A stretch of 64,000 bases of DNA from assembly GCF_900095225.1 (NCBI RefSeq), contig NZ_LT607415.1, positions 186,001 through 250,000 on the forward strand, given 5' to 3'. The translations under genes and the position numbers were made by a program. The DNA is from Pseudomonas sp. UMAB-08. Lineage in GTDB: Bacteria > Pseudomonadota > Gammaproteobacteria > Pseudomonadales > Pseudomonadaceae. The notes under the pieces were generated by a model. It was given only the letters and a program-made list of their open reading frames with translations, was not told the origin of the DNA and did not search any database. Below are positions 48,255 to 56,601 of this stretch, in pieces; the stretch's first letter is position 1; every line of letters begins with the position of its first letter.

Positions 48255-49058
48255 CTAACGGTGCGTAGCGATCCAGATCAGTAGCCCAGCCTGGAATACC
48301 GCGAACGCCACCAGGCAAGCGATGGTGAAGCGCAAGCTGCTGTCTTCGCGTTTGAACCGGGTGACGGCCTCATCCTGCTTGCGCAGTTTGACGTCTTGCT
48401 CCTGCAAGTTCTGTTCTGCTTGTTGGAGCATATTGGCGGCGTCGAGAATCTCGACCATCTGGACTTTTTCGCTGTTCCAGGTATTAAGCAGTTCGCCGAC
48501 GTTCACCGCTTTGACGCTGCCCTTCATGTGTTGGGCATCCTCGTACGTAACGTCGAAGCCCTGAGTGCGCAGGAAGTTATCCCGGCGCAGGCGCGTGTCT
48601 TCGTTAAGGGCGTCTTTACTGGCGAGTGCACTTTCGTCGATCTGGTAGTGCGACCATCTTTTTTGTGCCCAGTGAATGCCCTGAGCCATCAGAAAGCGCC
48701 CGAGACCACGATTCCACGGTTCTATCTGCAACCCCGGCTCGGGGCTGAAACGCACCCGATGAGTGGCATGATCGACCCAGACGTCCAGGTGATTTTGCTC
48801 TTTGCGTACGCGTTGCGCAGGTAATTGGACGTCCATGCGCAACAGGCTGTGTTCTCTATCGTGGCGCTCGGCACGGCCAAACTGCACGAAGCGCAATGGG
48901 CGGCCACCGGTGGCCCGGTCGGTCGGCAGTGGCGCCAGACGCAGCATTTGAAAATGTTCCGGTTGAACGTCCGCCCACGGCAAGCTCGCAGGATCCGGCG
49001 CAACGGCTGCGTTTTCGGCTTCAACTTCAGCGTCGGGTGTGGCTTGAGTGTCGGTCAT
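48255..49058 (-). CDS. hypothetical tail-anchored protein with coiled coil
   Basis: 267 residues. An acidic, Ala/Pro-rich N-terminus; a central region (GRPLRFVQFGRAERHDREHS to NRGLGRFLMAQGIHWAQKRW) of unrecognised fold; a heptad-like segment (ANMLQQAEQNLQEQDVKLRK) at about 210-240; and one C-terminal helix (FTIACLVAFAVFQAGLLIWI) ending in ATHR. Topology suggests a cytoplasmic protein anchored by its tail in the inner membrane. In P. aeruginosa a hypothetical gene occupies the equivalent place between prmB and the hydrolase. Start at 49058 with AGGA upstream. Confidence 0.72.
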   Translation of the reverse strand: MTDTQATPDAEVEAENAAVAPDPASLPWADVQPEHFQMLRLAPLPTDRATGGRPLRFVQFGRAERHDREHSLLRMDVQLPAQRVRKEQNHLDVWVDHATHRVRFSPEPGLQIEPWNRGLGRFLMAQGIHWAQKRWSHYQIDESALASKDALNEDTRLRRDNFLRTQGFDVTYEDAQHMKGSVKAVNVGELLNTWNSEKVQMVEILDAANMLQQAEQNLQEQDVKLRKQDEAVTRFKREDSSLRFTIACLVAFAVFQAGLLIWIATHR

Positions 49059-49173
49059 GTCAGCAATCCTGTGGCCCAGGCACCAAGCAGCAAACTCAGT
49101 GCCAGCCATCCGCTATCGGCCGTTTTTTACAGGACTGAAGGCGATTGGCCGGTTTGGTTTACAGGCAAGCGTA

Positions 49174-50151
49174 TTACGCGGCAGGCAATGCGCCTATAAA
49201 ACGCAGGATCCGCGTTGAAAGCTCGCTGGCGAGTGGTAACTGCGGGTCTTTGTAGGACGCCAACTGGCGTTCAATGTCGTTGGGGACAATGCGCAATACA
49301 TGGTTCATGCCGTCGATCAGCGCGAGCTCCGCGTCGGGTTTGGCCGCCTGGAGACGCTCGGCATCACCCACCCCCACCTGAATGTCGTTACGACCCTGAA
49401 TGATCAGCGCCGGAACCTGCAGTTTTCCGAAGGCGGCGGCGGGGTCCTGGCGGAACAACGAAATCAGATACGGCTGCACGCTTGGGCGGAACACCACGTC
49501 GAGAGCGGGGGGCACGTTGTCATCGGTGTGGCCGGCCTTAAGCGAGTCGATCAACTGTTCGCTACGCTGCAGCAAGGGCGGGGGCAATCGGTAGTGCAGT
49601 TGTTCGCGCAACACTTGATCCACCGGGCGCCCGGTGCCCGCGACAGAAATGACTGCCGCAGCCCCAGCTTGCTCTGCGGCGAGGGCGGCGACCAGTGCGC
49701 CTTCGCTATGCCCCAGGAGAACCAGGCGCCCCAGGCGTGGGTCGGTCTTGAGCATTTTTCCCCAGGCCGCTGCGTCGGCGACATAGGCTTCGATGCTCAG
49801 GTTGCGCTCATCGGGTGTGGCCGCTCTGCTCGCGGCGACGCCCCGTTTGTCGTAGCGCACGCTGGCGATATTGTGTTTGGCGAGGACTCTCGCCAGAAGC
49901 TTCATGCTGTCGTTACGACCGCCGTCGGTATTGTTGCCATCACGGTCGGTAGGACCGGAGCCGGCGATGATCAATACCACGGGGACAGGGGCGTCGGATC
50001 TGGGCAGCAACAAGGTGCCAAACAGCTCGCCGGTTCCGGTGTCGAGACTGATGGGACGTTGCAATACGCTGGGTGTGGCTGCCTGGGCAAGGCCTGTCAG
50101 CAGGGGCAGGGTCACGGTAATAGCACGAATTAAAGTGGTGACTCGTAACAT
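49174..50151 (-). CDS. exported alpha/beta-hydrolase
   Basis: 325 residues with a signal peptide (LIRAITVTLPLLTGLAQA) and an alpha/beta-hydrolase core: oxyanion GSGPTDRDGN, nucleophile Ser in LLGHSEGA, acid in IQGRNDIQVG and His in DGMNHVLR. A periplasmic serine esterase or peptidase is likely; substrate unknown. Divergent from aroC by about 170 bases. Confidence 0.87.
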   Translation of the reverse strand: MLRVTTLIRAITVTLPLLTGLAQAATPSVLQRPISLDTGTGELFGTLLLPRSDAPVPVVLIIAGSGPTDRDGNNTDGGRNDSMKLLARVLAKHNIASVRYDKRGVAASRAATPDERNLSIEAYVADAAAWGKMLKTDPRLGRLVLLGHSEGALVAALAAEQAGAAAVISVAGTGRPVDQVLREQLHYRLPPPLLQRSEQLIDSLKAGHTDDNVPPALDVVFRPSVQPYLISLFRQDPAAAFGKLQVPALIIQGRNDIQVGVGDAERLQAAKPDAELALIDGMNHVLRIVPNDIERQLASYKDPQLPLASELSTRILRFIGALPAA

Positions 50152-50325
50152 CGGTAGGCCATCATCTGTTCAAGTGCCGATTGGACGCGTCAACGCGGAT
50201 AAGGTTCGGCAATACGCTTGAAGGATGAACTACTCAGGCAGCCTGCGTATACTGGCGTGCTTGCGGTTTTTGATTGATAAACAGACCGTTTGATTGTTTT
50301 GGCTTATTTTCGCGGAGCGTCCTGC

Positions 50326-51417
50326 ATGTCCGGCAATACCTACGGCAAGCTGTTCACTGTTACCACTGCTGGTGAAAGCCACGGCCCGGCACTGGTCGCT
50401 ATCGTTGACGGCTGCCCGCCAGGGCTTGAGCTCTCGCTGGAAGACTTGCAGTTCGATCTGGATCGCCGCAAGCCCGGCACGAGCCGCCACACCACGCAAC
50501 GCCAGGAGGCCGATGAAGTCGAGATCCTCTCTGGTGTGTTCGAAGGCAAGACCACGGGTTGCCCCATCGGCCTGTTGATCCGCAATACGGATCAGAAGTC
50601 CAAGGACTACTCGGCAATTCAGGACCTGTTTCGCCCGGCGCACGCCGATTACACCTACCACCACAAGTACGGCCTGCGCGATTACCGCGGCGGCGGTCGC
50701 AGCTCGGCCCGTGAAACGGCGATGCGCGTGGCGGCGGGCGCCATCGCCAAGAAATACCTGGCCGGCCAGGGCATTCAGATTCGCGGTTACATGAGCCAGT
50801 TGGGCCCGATTGAAATCCCGTTCAAGACCTGGGAGTCGGTGGACCAGAACGCGTTTTTCTGCCCGGACCCGGACAAAGTGCCGGAGCTTGAGACCTACAT
50901 GGACCAGCTTCGTCGGGATCAGGATTCGGTCGGCGCCAAAATTACCGTGGTTGCAGAAGGCGTTAAACCGGGGTTGGGCGAGCCGATTTTCGACCGCCTG
51001 GACGCCGAACTGGCCCACGCGATGATGAGTATCAATGCGGTCAAGGGTGTGGAGATTGGCGCCGGTTTCGCCAGTGTCGCCCAGCGCGGCACCGAGCATC
51101 GCGACGAAATGACGCCACAGGGTTTCCTGTCGAACAACGCCGGCGGCATTCTGGGCGGGATTTCGTCGGGGCAGCCAATTGTTGTCCATCTGGCGCTCAA
51201 GCCGACCTCAAGCATTACCACGCCAGGACATTCGATCGATGCCCATGGCAACCCGGTCGACGTCATTACCAAAGGTCGTCACGACCCCTGCGTCGGTATC
51301 CGCGCCACGCCCATCGCTGAAGCCATGATGGCCATCGTGTTGATAGACCATTTCCTGCGCAATCGCGGGCAGAACGCCGATGTTCAGGTGTCGACGCCTG
51401 TTCTGGGCCAACTGTAA
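50326..51417 (+). CDS. aroC: chorismate synthase AroC
   Basis: 363 residues, FMN-dependent trans-1,4-elimination of phosphate from EPSP, last step of the shikimate pathway. Signatures: GESHGPALV near the N-terminus, [31 protein letters not shown] near the end. ATG at 50326 ([10 protein letters not shown]) is the family start, preferred to an in-frame codon at 50290. A hairpin follows immediately and overlaps the next gene's start. Confidence 0.97.
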   Translation: MSGNTYGKLFTVTTAGESHGPALVAIVDGCPPGLELSLEDLQFDLDRRKPGTSRHTTQRQEADEVEILSGVFEGKTTGCPIGLLIRNTDQKSKDYSAIQDLFRPAHADYTYHHKYGLRDYRGGGRSSARETAMRVAAGAIAKKYLAGQGIQIRGYMSQLGPIEIPFKTWESVDQNAFFCPDPDKVPELETYMDQLRRDQDSVGAKITVVAEGVKPGLGEPIFDRLDAELAHAMMSINAVKGVEIGAGFASVAQRGTEHRDEMTPQGFLSNNAGGILGGISSGQPIVVHLALKPTSSITTPGHSIDAHGNPVDVITKGRHDPCVGIRATPIAEAMMAIVLIDHFLRNRGQNADVQVSTPVLGQL

Positions 51418-51438
51418 TGCTCGACGACGGTGATGCAG

Positions 51439-51458
51439 CCACGGCGGTTTAGCCGTGG
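51439..51458 (+). promoter_or_regulatory. hairpin between aroC and the MFS gene, covering the GTG start
   Basis: CCACGGC-GGTTTA-GCCGTGG followed by TTTC, 21 bases after the aroC stop. The right arm contains the GTG (51455-51457) that opens the MFS frame. It may terminate aroC, hide the start codon, or mean that the true MFS start lies elsewhere. Confidence 0.5.
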
Positions 51459-52618
51459 TTTCACTTCCCCAAGGGCAGATACCTTACTGGCGATTGTCCA
51501 GTTTCTATCTGTTCTACTTCGCGTTGCTGGGTTCGACGGCGCCGTTTTTGGCGCTGTACTTCGATCATCTGGGGTTTTCCAGCGCCCGCATCGGTGAGCT
51601 GGTGGCCATCCCCATGCTGATGCGCTGCGTTGCCCCCAATATTTGGGGCTGGCTGGGGGATTACACCGGGCGCCGTCTGGCGATTGTGCGCTTTGGGGCG
51701 ATCTGTACGCTGCTGACGTTTTCCCTGATCCTGTTCGACAAGAGCTACGCCTGGCTGGCAATGGTCATGGCGTTGCACGCGTTCTTCTGGCACGCCGTAT
51801 TGCCGCAGTTCGAAGTCATCACATTGGCCCATCTACAGGGGCAGACCGCCCGCTACAGCCAGGTCCGGCTGTGGGGCTCGATTGGTTTCATCCTCACGGT
51901 GGTGGCGCTGGGTCGGCTGTTTGAGTGGTTCAGCCTGGACGTTTACCCGCAGGCGCTGCTGTTGATCATGGTCGGTATTGTCGCCAGCAGTTGGTGGGTG
52001 CCCAACGCGCAACCCGCGCCGTCGACGCACAGGCTGGCCGGTGGTGGCTTTCTCAGACAACTCGCCAGTCCTGGCGTCCTGGCTTTTTACGCCAGCGTTG
52101 CATTGATGCAGTTGAGCCACGGCCCTTATTACACCTTCCTGACCCTGCATCTTGAGCATTTGGGCTACAGTCGCGGCCTCATCGGTCTACTCTGGGCATT
52201 GGGCGTCGTGGCCGAAGTACTGATGTTTTTGTCGATGAGCCGGATTCTGACGCGGTTTACCCTTCGCCATGTGCTCATAGCGAGCTTTTTACTGGCGGCG
52301 TTACGTTGGTTGCTGCTGGGAAATTTCGCCGAACATTTGTCTGTATTGTTGTTTGCCCAGATCCTGCACGCCGCGACGTTCGGCAGTTTTCACGCGGCGG
52401 CCATCCATTTTGTGCAGCGCAGTTTCGGCCCTGACCAACAGGGCCAAGGCCAGGCGCTGTATGCCGCGCTTGCCGGCACTGGTGGTGCCTTGGGTGCTTT
52501 GTATTCTGGTTATAGCTGGAATGTCTTGGGGCCGAACTGGACCTTCAGCATTGCCAGTCTTGCGGCGCTTGCCGCCGCCGTCATGATTGCGACACGAATG
52601 AAAGAGGACAGGGCATGA
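51455..52618 (+). CDS. MFS transporter (HcaT/YcaD-like, MFS_1)
   Basis: 387 residues, twelve predicted helices. PYWRLSSFYLFYFALLGSTA opens the first helix; the MFS loop 2-3 motif appears as GDYTGRRLAIV. The sequence resembles the 3-phenylpropionate-permease (HcaT) subgroup. The only plausible start is the GTG at 51455, inside a hairpin. Its end overlaps mtnB by four bases (ATGA), hinting that the substrate may relate to methylthioribose/methionine salvage; that link is inference. Confidence 0.83.
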   Translation: MVSLPQGQIPYWRLSSFYLFYFALLGSTAPFLALYFDHLGFSSARIGELVAIPMLMRCVAPNIWGWLGDYTGRRLAIVRFGAICTLLTFSLILFDKSYAWLAMVMALHAFFWHAVLPQFEVITLAHLQGQTARYSQVRLWGSIGFILTVVALGRLFEWFSLDVYPQALLLIMVGIVASSWWVPNAQPAPSTHRLAGGGFLRQLASPGVLAFYASVALMQLSHGPYYTFLTLHLEHLGYSRGLIGLLWALGVVAEVLMFLSMSRILTRFTLRHVLIASFLLAALRWLLLGNFAEHLSVLLFAQILHAATFGSFHAAAIHFVQRSFGPDQQGQGQALYAALAGTGGALGALYSGYSWNVLGPNWTFSIASLAALAAAVMIATRMKEDRA

Positions 52619-53229
52619 GCCGCGAACAACTCGCTCAGGAAATCATCGACGCCGGGCGTTTTTTGTATGGCCGTGGCTGGTCGCCAGCCACCAGCAGTAA
52701 TTATTCGACACGGCTGTCGGCAACCACCGCGTTACTGACGGTGTCAGGCAAGCATAAAGGTCAGTTGGGCCAGGATGACGTGCTGGTCACCGACCTGTCC
52801 GGCAACAGCCTGGAGCCGGGGAAAAAGCCTTCTGCCGAAACCTTGCTGCACACCCAGTTGTATCGCTGTAAGCCTCAGGTAGGCGCAGTGCTGCATACCC
52901 ATTCAGTCAATGCGACCGTGTTGTCGCGCCTGACGACGGGTGATCGGGTGGTGTTCGAAAATTATGAACTGCAGAAAGCATTTGCGGGCGTGGTGACCCA
53001 TGAATCAAAGGTTATCGTGCCGATTTTCGAAAATGATCAGGACATTGCCCGATTGGCGGCAAAGGTCCAACCTTGGCTCGACGCCCATCCCGATTGCCCC
53101 GGCTACCTGATTCGTGGTCACGGCCTGTACACCTGGGGCGCGCGAATGAGCGATGCATTGCGTCAGATCGAAGCGTTTGAATTTTTGTTCGAGTGCGAGC
53201 TCAAGACTCGCGCTTTACTGAACCGTTAA
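52615..53229 (+). CDS. mtnB: methylthioribulose-1-phosphate dehydratase MtnB
   Basis: 204 residues, class II aldolase fold, zinc enzyme of methionine salvage that dehydrates 5-methylthioribulose-1-phosphate. GWSPATSSNYSTRL, zinc ligands in LHTHSVNA and YLIRGHGLYTWG. ATGA overlap with the MFS gene; 12 bases to mtnD. Confidence 0.94.
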   Translation: MSREQLAQEIIDAGRFLYGRGWSPATSSNYSTRLSATTALLTVSGKHKGQLGQDDVLVTDLSGNSLEPGKKPSAETLLHTQLYRCKPQVGAVLHTHSVNATVLSRLTTGDRVVFENYELQKAFAGVVTHESKVIVPIFENDQDIARLAAKVQPWLDAHPDCPGYLIRGHGLYTWGARMSDALRQIEAFEFLFECELKTRALLNR

Positions 53230-53241
53230 GGAATTGCCGTC

Positions 53242-53787
53242 ATGAGCAGCTTGTCCGTTTATCACGTTTCCACTCCTGATTTGCCAAACAAAGTATTGAC
53301 CCATCTGGAAGACATCGCTTCAACCCTGGCTGAACATGGCGTCGGCTTCGATCGCTGGCAAGCGACGGCATCTGTCACGCCGGGTGCGTCCCAGGAAGAA
53401 GTGATTGCTGCGTATCAGGTACAGATCGATAAATTGATGACTGAGCGCGGTTACGTCACGGTGGATGTGATCAGTCTTGACCGCGACCATCCAAAGAAAG
53501 CCGAACTGCGCGCGAAGTTTCTTGATGAGCACCAACATGCCGAAGATGAGGTACGGTTCTTCGTGGCTGGACGTGGTTTGTTCACGCTGCACATCGACGA
53601 CTATGTGTATGCCGTGCTGTGCGAGAAGAACGATCTGATCTCTGTCCCGGCGGGCACTCGTCATTGGTTCGACATGGGTGAGTACCCGCATTTCGTGGCG
53701 ATCAGGTTGTTCAACAACCCTGAAGGCTGGGTGGCAACGTTCACCGGCGAACAGATAGCCGACCATTTCCCAAGGCTTGAAGACTAA
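53242..53787 (+). CDS. mtnD: acireductone dioxygenase MtnD
   Basis: 181 residues, cupin. Metal ligands in DEHQHAEDEVRFF (HxH-x4-E) and a His in VPAGTRHWFDMG. Converts the acireductone to the ketoacid of methionine plus formate (Fe form). AAGGAAT precedes the ATG at 53242. Same strand as mtnB and mtnC with short gaps. Confidence 0.95.
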   Translation: MSSLSVYHVSTPDLPNKVLTHLEDIASTLAEHGVGFDRWQATASVTPGASQEEVIAAYQVQIDKLMTERGYVTVDVISLDRDHPKKAELRAKFLDEHQHAEDEVRFFVAGRGLFTLHIDDYVYAVLCEKNDLISVPAGTRHWFDMGEYPHFVAIRLFNNPEGWVATFTGEQIADHFPRLED

Positions 53788-53802
53788 AGTCCCGGAGTTT
53801 CC

Positions 53803-54486
53803 ATGCCCATTAAAGCTGTCCTTACCGACATCGAAGGCACCACCAGCGCGGTAAGTTTCGTGTTTGAGGTGTTGTTCCCCTACGCAGCCAGGCACTTGCC
53901 GGACTTTATTCGTCAAGAGGCCACTCAGCCTGCGGTGGCGTTGCAGTTGCAAGCGGTGCGCCAGGAGATCGACGAACCCCAGGCTGATGTCGAGCGTGTG
54001 ATCGAAATTTTGCTGGAATGGATTGCTGAAGACCGTAAGGCCACGCCGCTCAAGGCGCTGCAAGGCATGGTCTGGGAGCAGGGTTATCGCGCCGGGCAGT
54101 TGAAGGGCCATGTTTACCCGGATGCGGTCGAGGCGCTCAAGCGCTGGCATCAGGAAGGTTATGAGCTGTATGTCTACTCGTCTGGCTCGATTCAGGCTCA
54201 ACAGCTGATTTTTGGCTGCTCTGAAGCGGGTGATCTGTCGGCGCTGTTCAGCGGCTATTTCGATACGACGTCCGGGCCCAAGCGTGAGCCGCAGTCGTAT
54301 CGCAGCATTGCCGCCGCAATAGGTCGCCCGGCGGATGAGATCCTGTTTTTGTCCGATATCGTTGAAGAACTCGACGCTGCGCAACAAGCGGGCATGCCCA
54401 CCTGTGGGCTGGTTCGCAATGGCGGCGAGTTGGTTGGACACGCCAATGTCGCCAGTTTTGCGGTGATTGACCTGTCGGCTTTCTAA
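53803..54486 (+). CDS. mtnC: enolase-phosphatase E1 MtnC
   Basis: 227 residues, HAD fold with both enolisation and dephosphorylation of the diketo intermediate. Here the usual HAD DxD reads [14 protein letters not shown], as in E1 enzymes; YSSGSIQAQ (motif II) and [12 protein letters not shown] (motif IV). CGGAG precedes the ATG at 53803. Last gene of the mtnB-D-C unit; mtnA and mtnK/P are not in the window. Confidence 0.95.
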   Translation: MPIKAVLTDIEGTTSAVSFVFEVLFPYAARHLPDFIRQEATQPAVALQLQAVRQEIDEPQADVERVIEILLEWIAEDRKATPLKALQGMVWEQGYRAGQLKGHVYPDAVEALKRWHQEGYELYVYSSGSIQAQQLIFGCSEAGDLSALFSGYFDTTSGPKREPQSYRSIAAAIGRPADEILFLSDIVEELDAAQQAGMPTCGLVRNGGELVGHANVASFAVIDLSAF

Positions 54487-54509
54487 AAAGCTTTGCTTTA
54501 CATCTGCAG

Positions 54510-54530
54510 GGGCTTCCTTGCAAGCCCTTT
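54510..54530 (+). terminator. candidate terminator after mtnC
   Basis: GGGCTT-CCTTGC-AAGCCC followed by TTT, 24 bases after the mtnC stop. A second, longer-loop inverted repeat (GACTGCAAT ... ATTGCAGTC, 54531-54566) follows directly. Confidence 0.6.
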
Positions 54531-54566
54531 GACTGCAATTGCCCTGGGTAGAGGGTGATTGCAGTC

Positions 54567-54761
54567 GATCATACGTCATGACTTTTATTATGATTGTGCG
54601 AAGTGTCTGTAGGGCTTTTCTTATTGTCTTGTAAGAAGTGGCTTGTTGGTAAGTAAGTAAACCCTGTTTGTAATGTCTTATATTTTTTAATGCCTTTTAC
54701 TGTGCAACTCTTTGTCGATCGACTCCCGAATGTTTTATGTCGGGGGTAAAGGGAGATAACC
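54567..54761 (+). promoter_or_regulatory. AT-rich leader of the luxR-type gene
   Basis: Visibly AT-richer than its surroundings, with TATATTTTTTAATG near 54678. A CCCGA/TCGGG inverted repeat (54725-54744) ends just before AAAGGGAG, the ribosome-binding site. Promoter elements are probable but not resolvable. Confidence 0.45.
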
Positions 54762-55484
54762 ATGGGAAGTGCAGTATCAGTAAACGCCGATTTGACCCAA
54801 CTCATTCAACAGATGGTGGTCAGCATTACAGAACTCAATGGCGACAAAGCCATCGAAAATGCCTTGGGTTGGTTAAGGTGCCAATGCTCTTGTGATCGGG
54901 CCATGCTGTATCAGTTCAAAGGGACCGTATTGCTGACCTGCATTACTTCAAATGTGGACAGTGTCTGGAGCGACCTCTACCGTCATGGGCGATTGATGAT
55001 GGACGATCCAGTGATCCGCAATTATCGCGAGCACTTGGGCTTCATGGACTGGGACAATGCGTTCGAGCGTCATCCACCGACGCCAACCTACAAAGAGGTG
55101 GTTCAGGATTACCGACTGATGCCCGGCGCCTCCTACGGCTATTCCAATGAGGCCAGCGCCCAGCAAGGTGTTGTCACTGTGTGCTCACTCAACGCGATGA
55201 GCCGCCCGCTCAACGATGAAGACAAGTACCTGTTGAGCAGTCTTGTCCCCATTCTGCATATGGCCGGCAAAGGCCGAAAGCTGCACGCCAAGGCGCTCAC
55301 CGAAAAAGAGCTGGAAGTACTCAAGTGGGCGCGTGCAGGCAAAACAGCATGGGAAATCAGCGTTATCCGTGCTATTTCCGAAGCCACGGTGAAGTACCAT
55401 TTCAAGAGTATTTATTCCAAGTTAGGCGTTTCCAATCGAGCGCAGGCGGTGGGCGAGGCGCTTTGCCAAGGCATTATTAAATGA
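54762..55484 (+). CDS. LuxR-family regulator with autoinducer-binding-like domain (LuxR solo)
   Basis: 240 residues. The N-terminal domain keeps residues conserved in acyl-homoserine-lactone receptors: Trp69 and Tyr73 (VWSDLYRHG), Asp82-Pro83 (MMDDPVI) and Trp97 (FMDWDNA). The C-terminal LuxR helix-turn-helix (LTEKELEVLKWARAGKTAWE, then TVKYHFKSIYSKLGVSNRAQ) is complete. No luxI gene is in the window. It converges on the M29-like gene with one base between stops and is the only regulator near the peptide gene, so it probably controls that cassette through the palindrome at 56602-56620. Confidence 0.88.
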   Translation: MGSAVSVNADLTQLIQQMVVSITELNGDKAIENALGWLRCQCSCDRAMLYQFKGTVLLTCITSNVDSVWSDLYRHGRLMMDDPVIRNYREHLGFMDWDNAFERHPPTPTYKEVVQDYRLMPGASYGYSNEASAQQGVVTVCSLNAMSRPLNDEDKYLLSSLVPILHMAGKGRKLHAKALTEKELEVLKWARAGKTAWEISVIRAISEATVKYHFKSIYSKLGVSNRAQAVGEALCQGIIK

Positions 55485-55485
55485 T

Positions 55486-56418
55486 TCAACCCAAAGGGGT
55501 GGCGACCACGCCCGGCATCAGCATGTCGATGTGATAGCCCTGACGGCCATCCCCCACCGCAATGTGCAGGCCTTCGATGCCTTCGTTGAGTTGGGAGTTG
55601 ATGCGGTAGTCGATCTTGTCGGCAATGCTGGCGTTGACCCCGAATGCACACTCGGTCAAGTGCAGCCCACGGGGGCCAGTGGCTTCGGTCAGCAATGCAC
55701 AGTAGTCGCGAGCGTTGACGGTAAAGGACCTGACCTGACTGTCGACGATGATCGCCGTGGCGCCATGGGCGGCGACAGCCTGGGCCAGGCTGACCAACGA
55801 TTCGATCAATCGGGGTGGGATGGACGGATCATGGTAGCCGCGAGCGCAGAGGATGCCGGAGACATTGAATTCGCCATCAAGGATGAAGGTTCGAGGTTCA
55901 TCCGGGTCCATGTGGGTGTAATGGACTTCCAGCAACTCAGCCAGCGGGAATATATAAAAGCCCCTGGACGCCTGAATGTCTTCCTCGATCATCGCGTACG
56001 GCGCGGCCTCATTAACGATGCGCAATGTACCGCGTGTGTTGTCCCCGGTCAGGCGCAACAGGTGATGCTCATCGAGCAGCGACAGCAATTGCTCCTGCTT
56101 GCGCATGGCCAGGCGATAGTCGCTGGAACAGATCAGGTCGAGGGTGTAGATCCCGCTTTTCAGCGAGGGGTCGAATGCATGAGCCTGGGTATACAGCGTC
56201 TGCCCTGATTGGCAGCGGGCCGCCAGTTGTTGCAGTGATTCGGTTGCTTCTCTGCTGAACGTGATGCACACACTGTTGGCAGGCAAACCGCTGAGTTCGT
56301 TGATCAACAGGGCATTGATTGATTGATGTTGTGCGTGGGCAATCAGTGCGCTGGAGTCTGTCAGTAAACTGATATCGCGTGAGCCAAAAAAGTGTTCGAG
56401 GTGTTTTAAGTTATTCAT
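55486..56418 (-). CDS. M29 aminopeptidase/NicX-like metalloprotein of unknown function
   Basis: 310 residues. The C-terminal half resembles the thermophilic aminopeptidase (M29) / 2,5-dihydroxypyridine dioxygenase NicX fold: Glu183 in LDGEFNVSG, Glu256 in LTECAFGVN, His285 in GLHIAVGDG and His296/Asp298 in GYHIDM correspond to the metal ligands of that superfamily. The N-terminal half (EHFFGSRDISLL to NSVCITFSREATE) is unplaced. ATG at 56418 is used; an in-frame ATG at 56466 lies inside the terminator hairpin. It follows the 25-residue peptide gene across that terminator, suggesting it processes or conjugates the peptide. Similarity is judged by eye. Confidence 0.7.
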   Translation of the reverse strand: MNNLKHLEHFFGSRDISLLTDSSALIAHAQHQSINALLINELSGLPANSVCITFSREATESLQQLAARCQSGQTLYTQAHAFDPSLKSGIYTLDLICSSDYRLAMRKQEQLLSLLDEHHLLRLTGDNTRGTLRIVNEAAPYAMIEEDIQASRGFYIFPLAELLEVHYTHMDPDEPRTFILDGEFNVSGILCARGYHDPSIPPRLIESLVSLAQAVAAHGATAIIVDSQVRSFTVNARDYCALLTEATGPRGLHLTECAFGVNASIADKIDYRINSQLNEGIEGLHIAVGDGRQGYHIDMLMPGVVATPLG

Positions 56419-56444
56419 TGTTATGTACTCGGCCGTTAAAAAAA

Positions 56445-56472
56445 CATGCCATGGCGATAGCGTCATGGCATG
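56445..56472 (-). terminator. intrinsic terminator/attenuator between peptide and M29-like gene
   Basis: On the minus strand CATGCCATGACG and CGCCATGGCATG form a stem with one mismatch, directly followed by TTTTTTT. It lies 28 bases after the peptide stop and 27 bases before the enzyme start. Expected effect: abundant peptide mRNA, reduced read-through into the enzyme gene. Confidence 0.85.
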
Positions 56473-56499
56473 CCTGACTGCGTTAAGCGGTTATACACA

Positions 56500-56577
56500 T
56501 CACCACTTGGTCAGCGGGTAGTAGCCGAAGGTGTTCTGTTGAGTGGGTTTGATGCGCTTGAGTGTTTGCGTGTTCAT
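56500..56577 (-). CDS. 25-residue peptide, candidate precursor
   Basis: Begins MNTQTLKRIK and ends TFGYYPLTKW. Basic N-terminal half (Lys7, Arg8, Lys10), aromatic C-terminal half (Phe17, Tyr19, Tyr20, Trp25), no Cys. AGGTG lies seven bases before the ATG at 56577. Support for being real: ribosome-binding site, a palindrome upstream, a strong terminator just after, and position in front of an enzyme gene and opposite a LuxR gene. The length resembles PqqA-type precursors but the sequence does not. Family not recognised. Confidence 0.65.
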   Translation of the reverse strand: MNTQTLKRIKPTQQNTFGYYPLTKW

Positions 56578-56601
56578 ACGGTTCACCTGTTAATTGAATA
56601 T

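Noticed and set aside
54531..54566. GACTGCAAT inverted repeat as an operator of the LuxR gene
   Set aside because: The 18-base loop is too wide for a typical dimer site, and it adjoins the mtnC terminator; more likely part of the termination region.
56500..56577. The 25-residue peptide as a PqqA
   Set aside because: Right length, but no Glu-x-x-x-Tyr core and no pqqB-E genes nearby.
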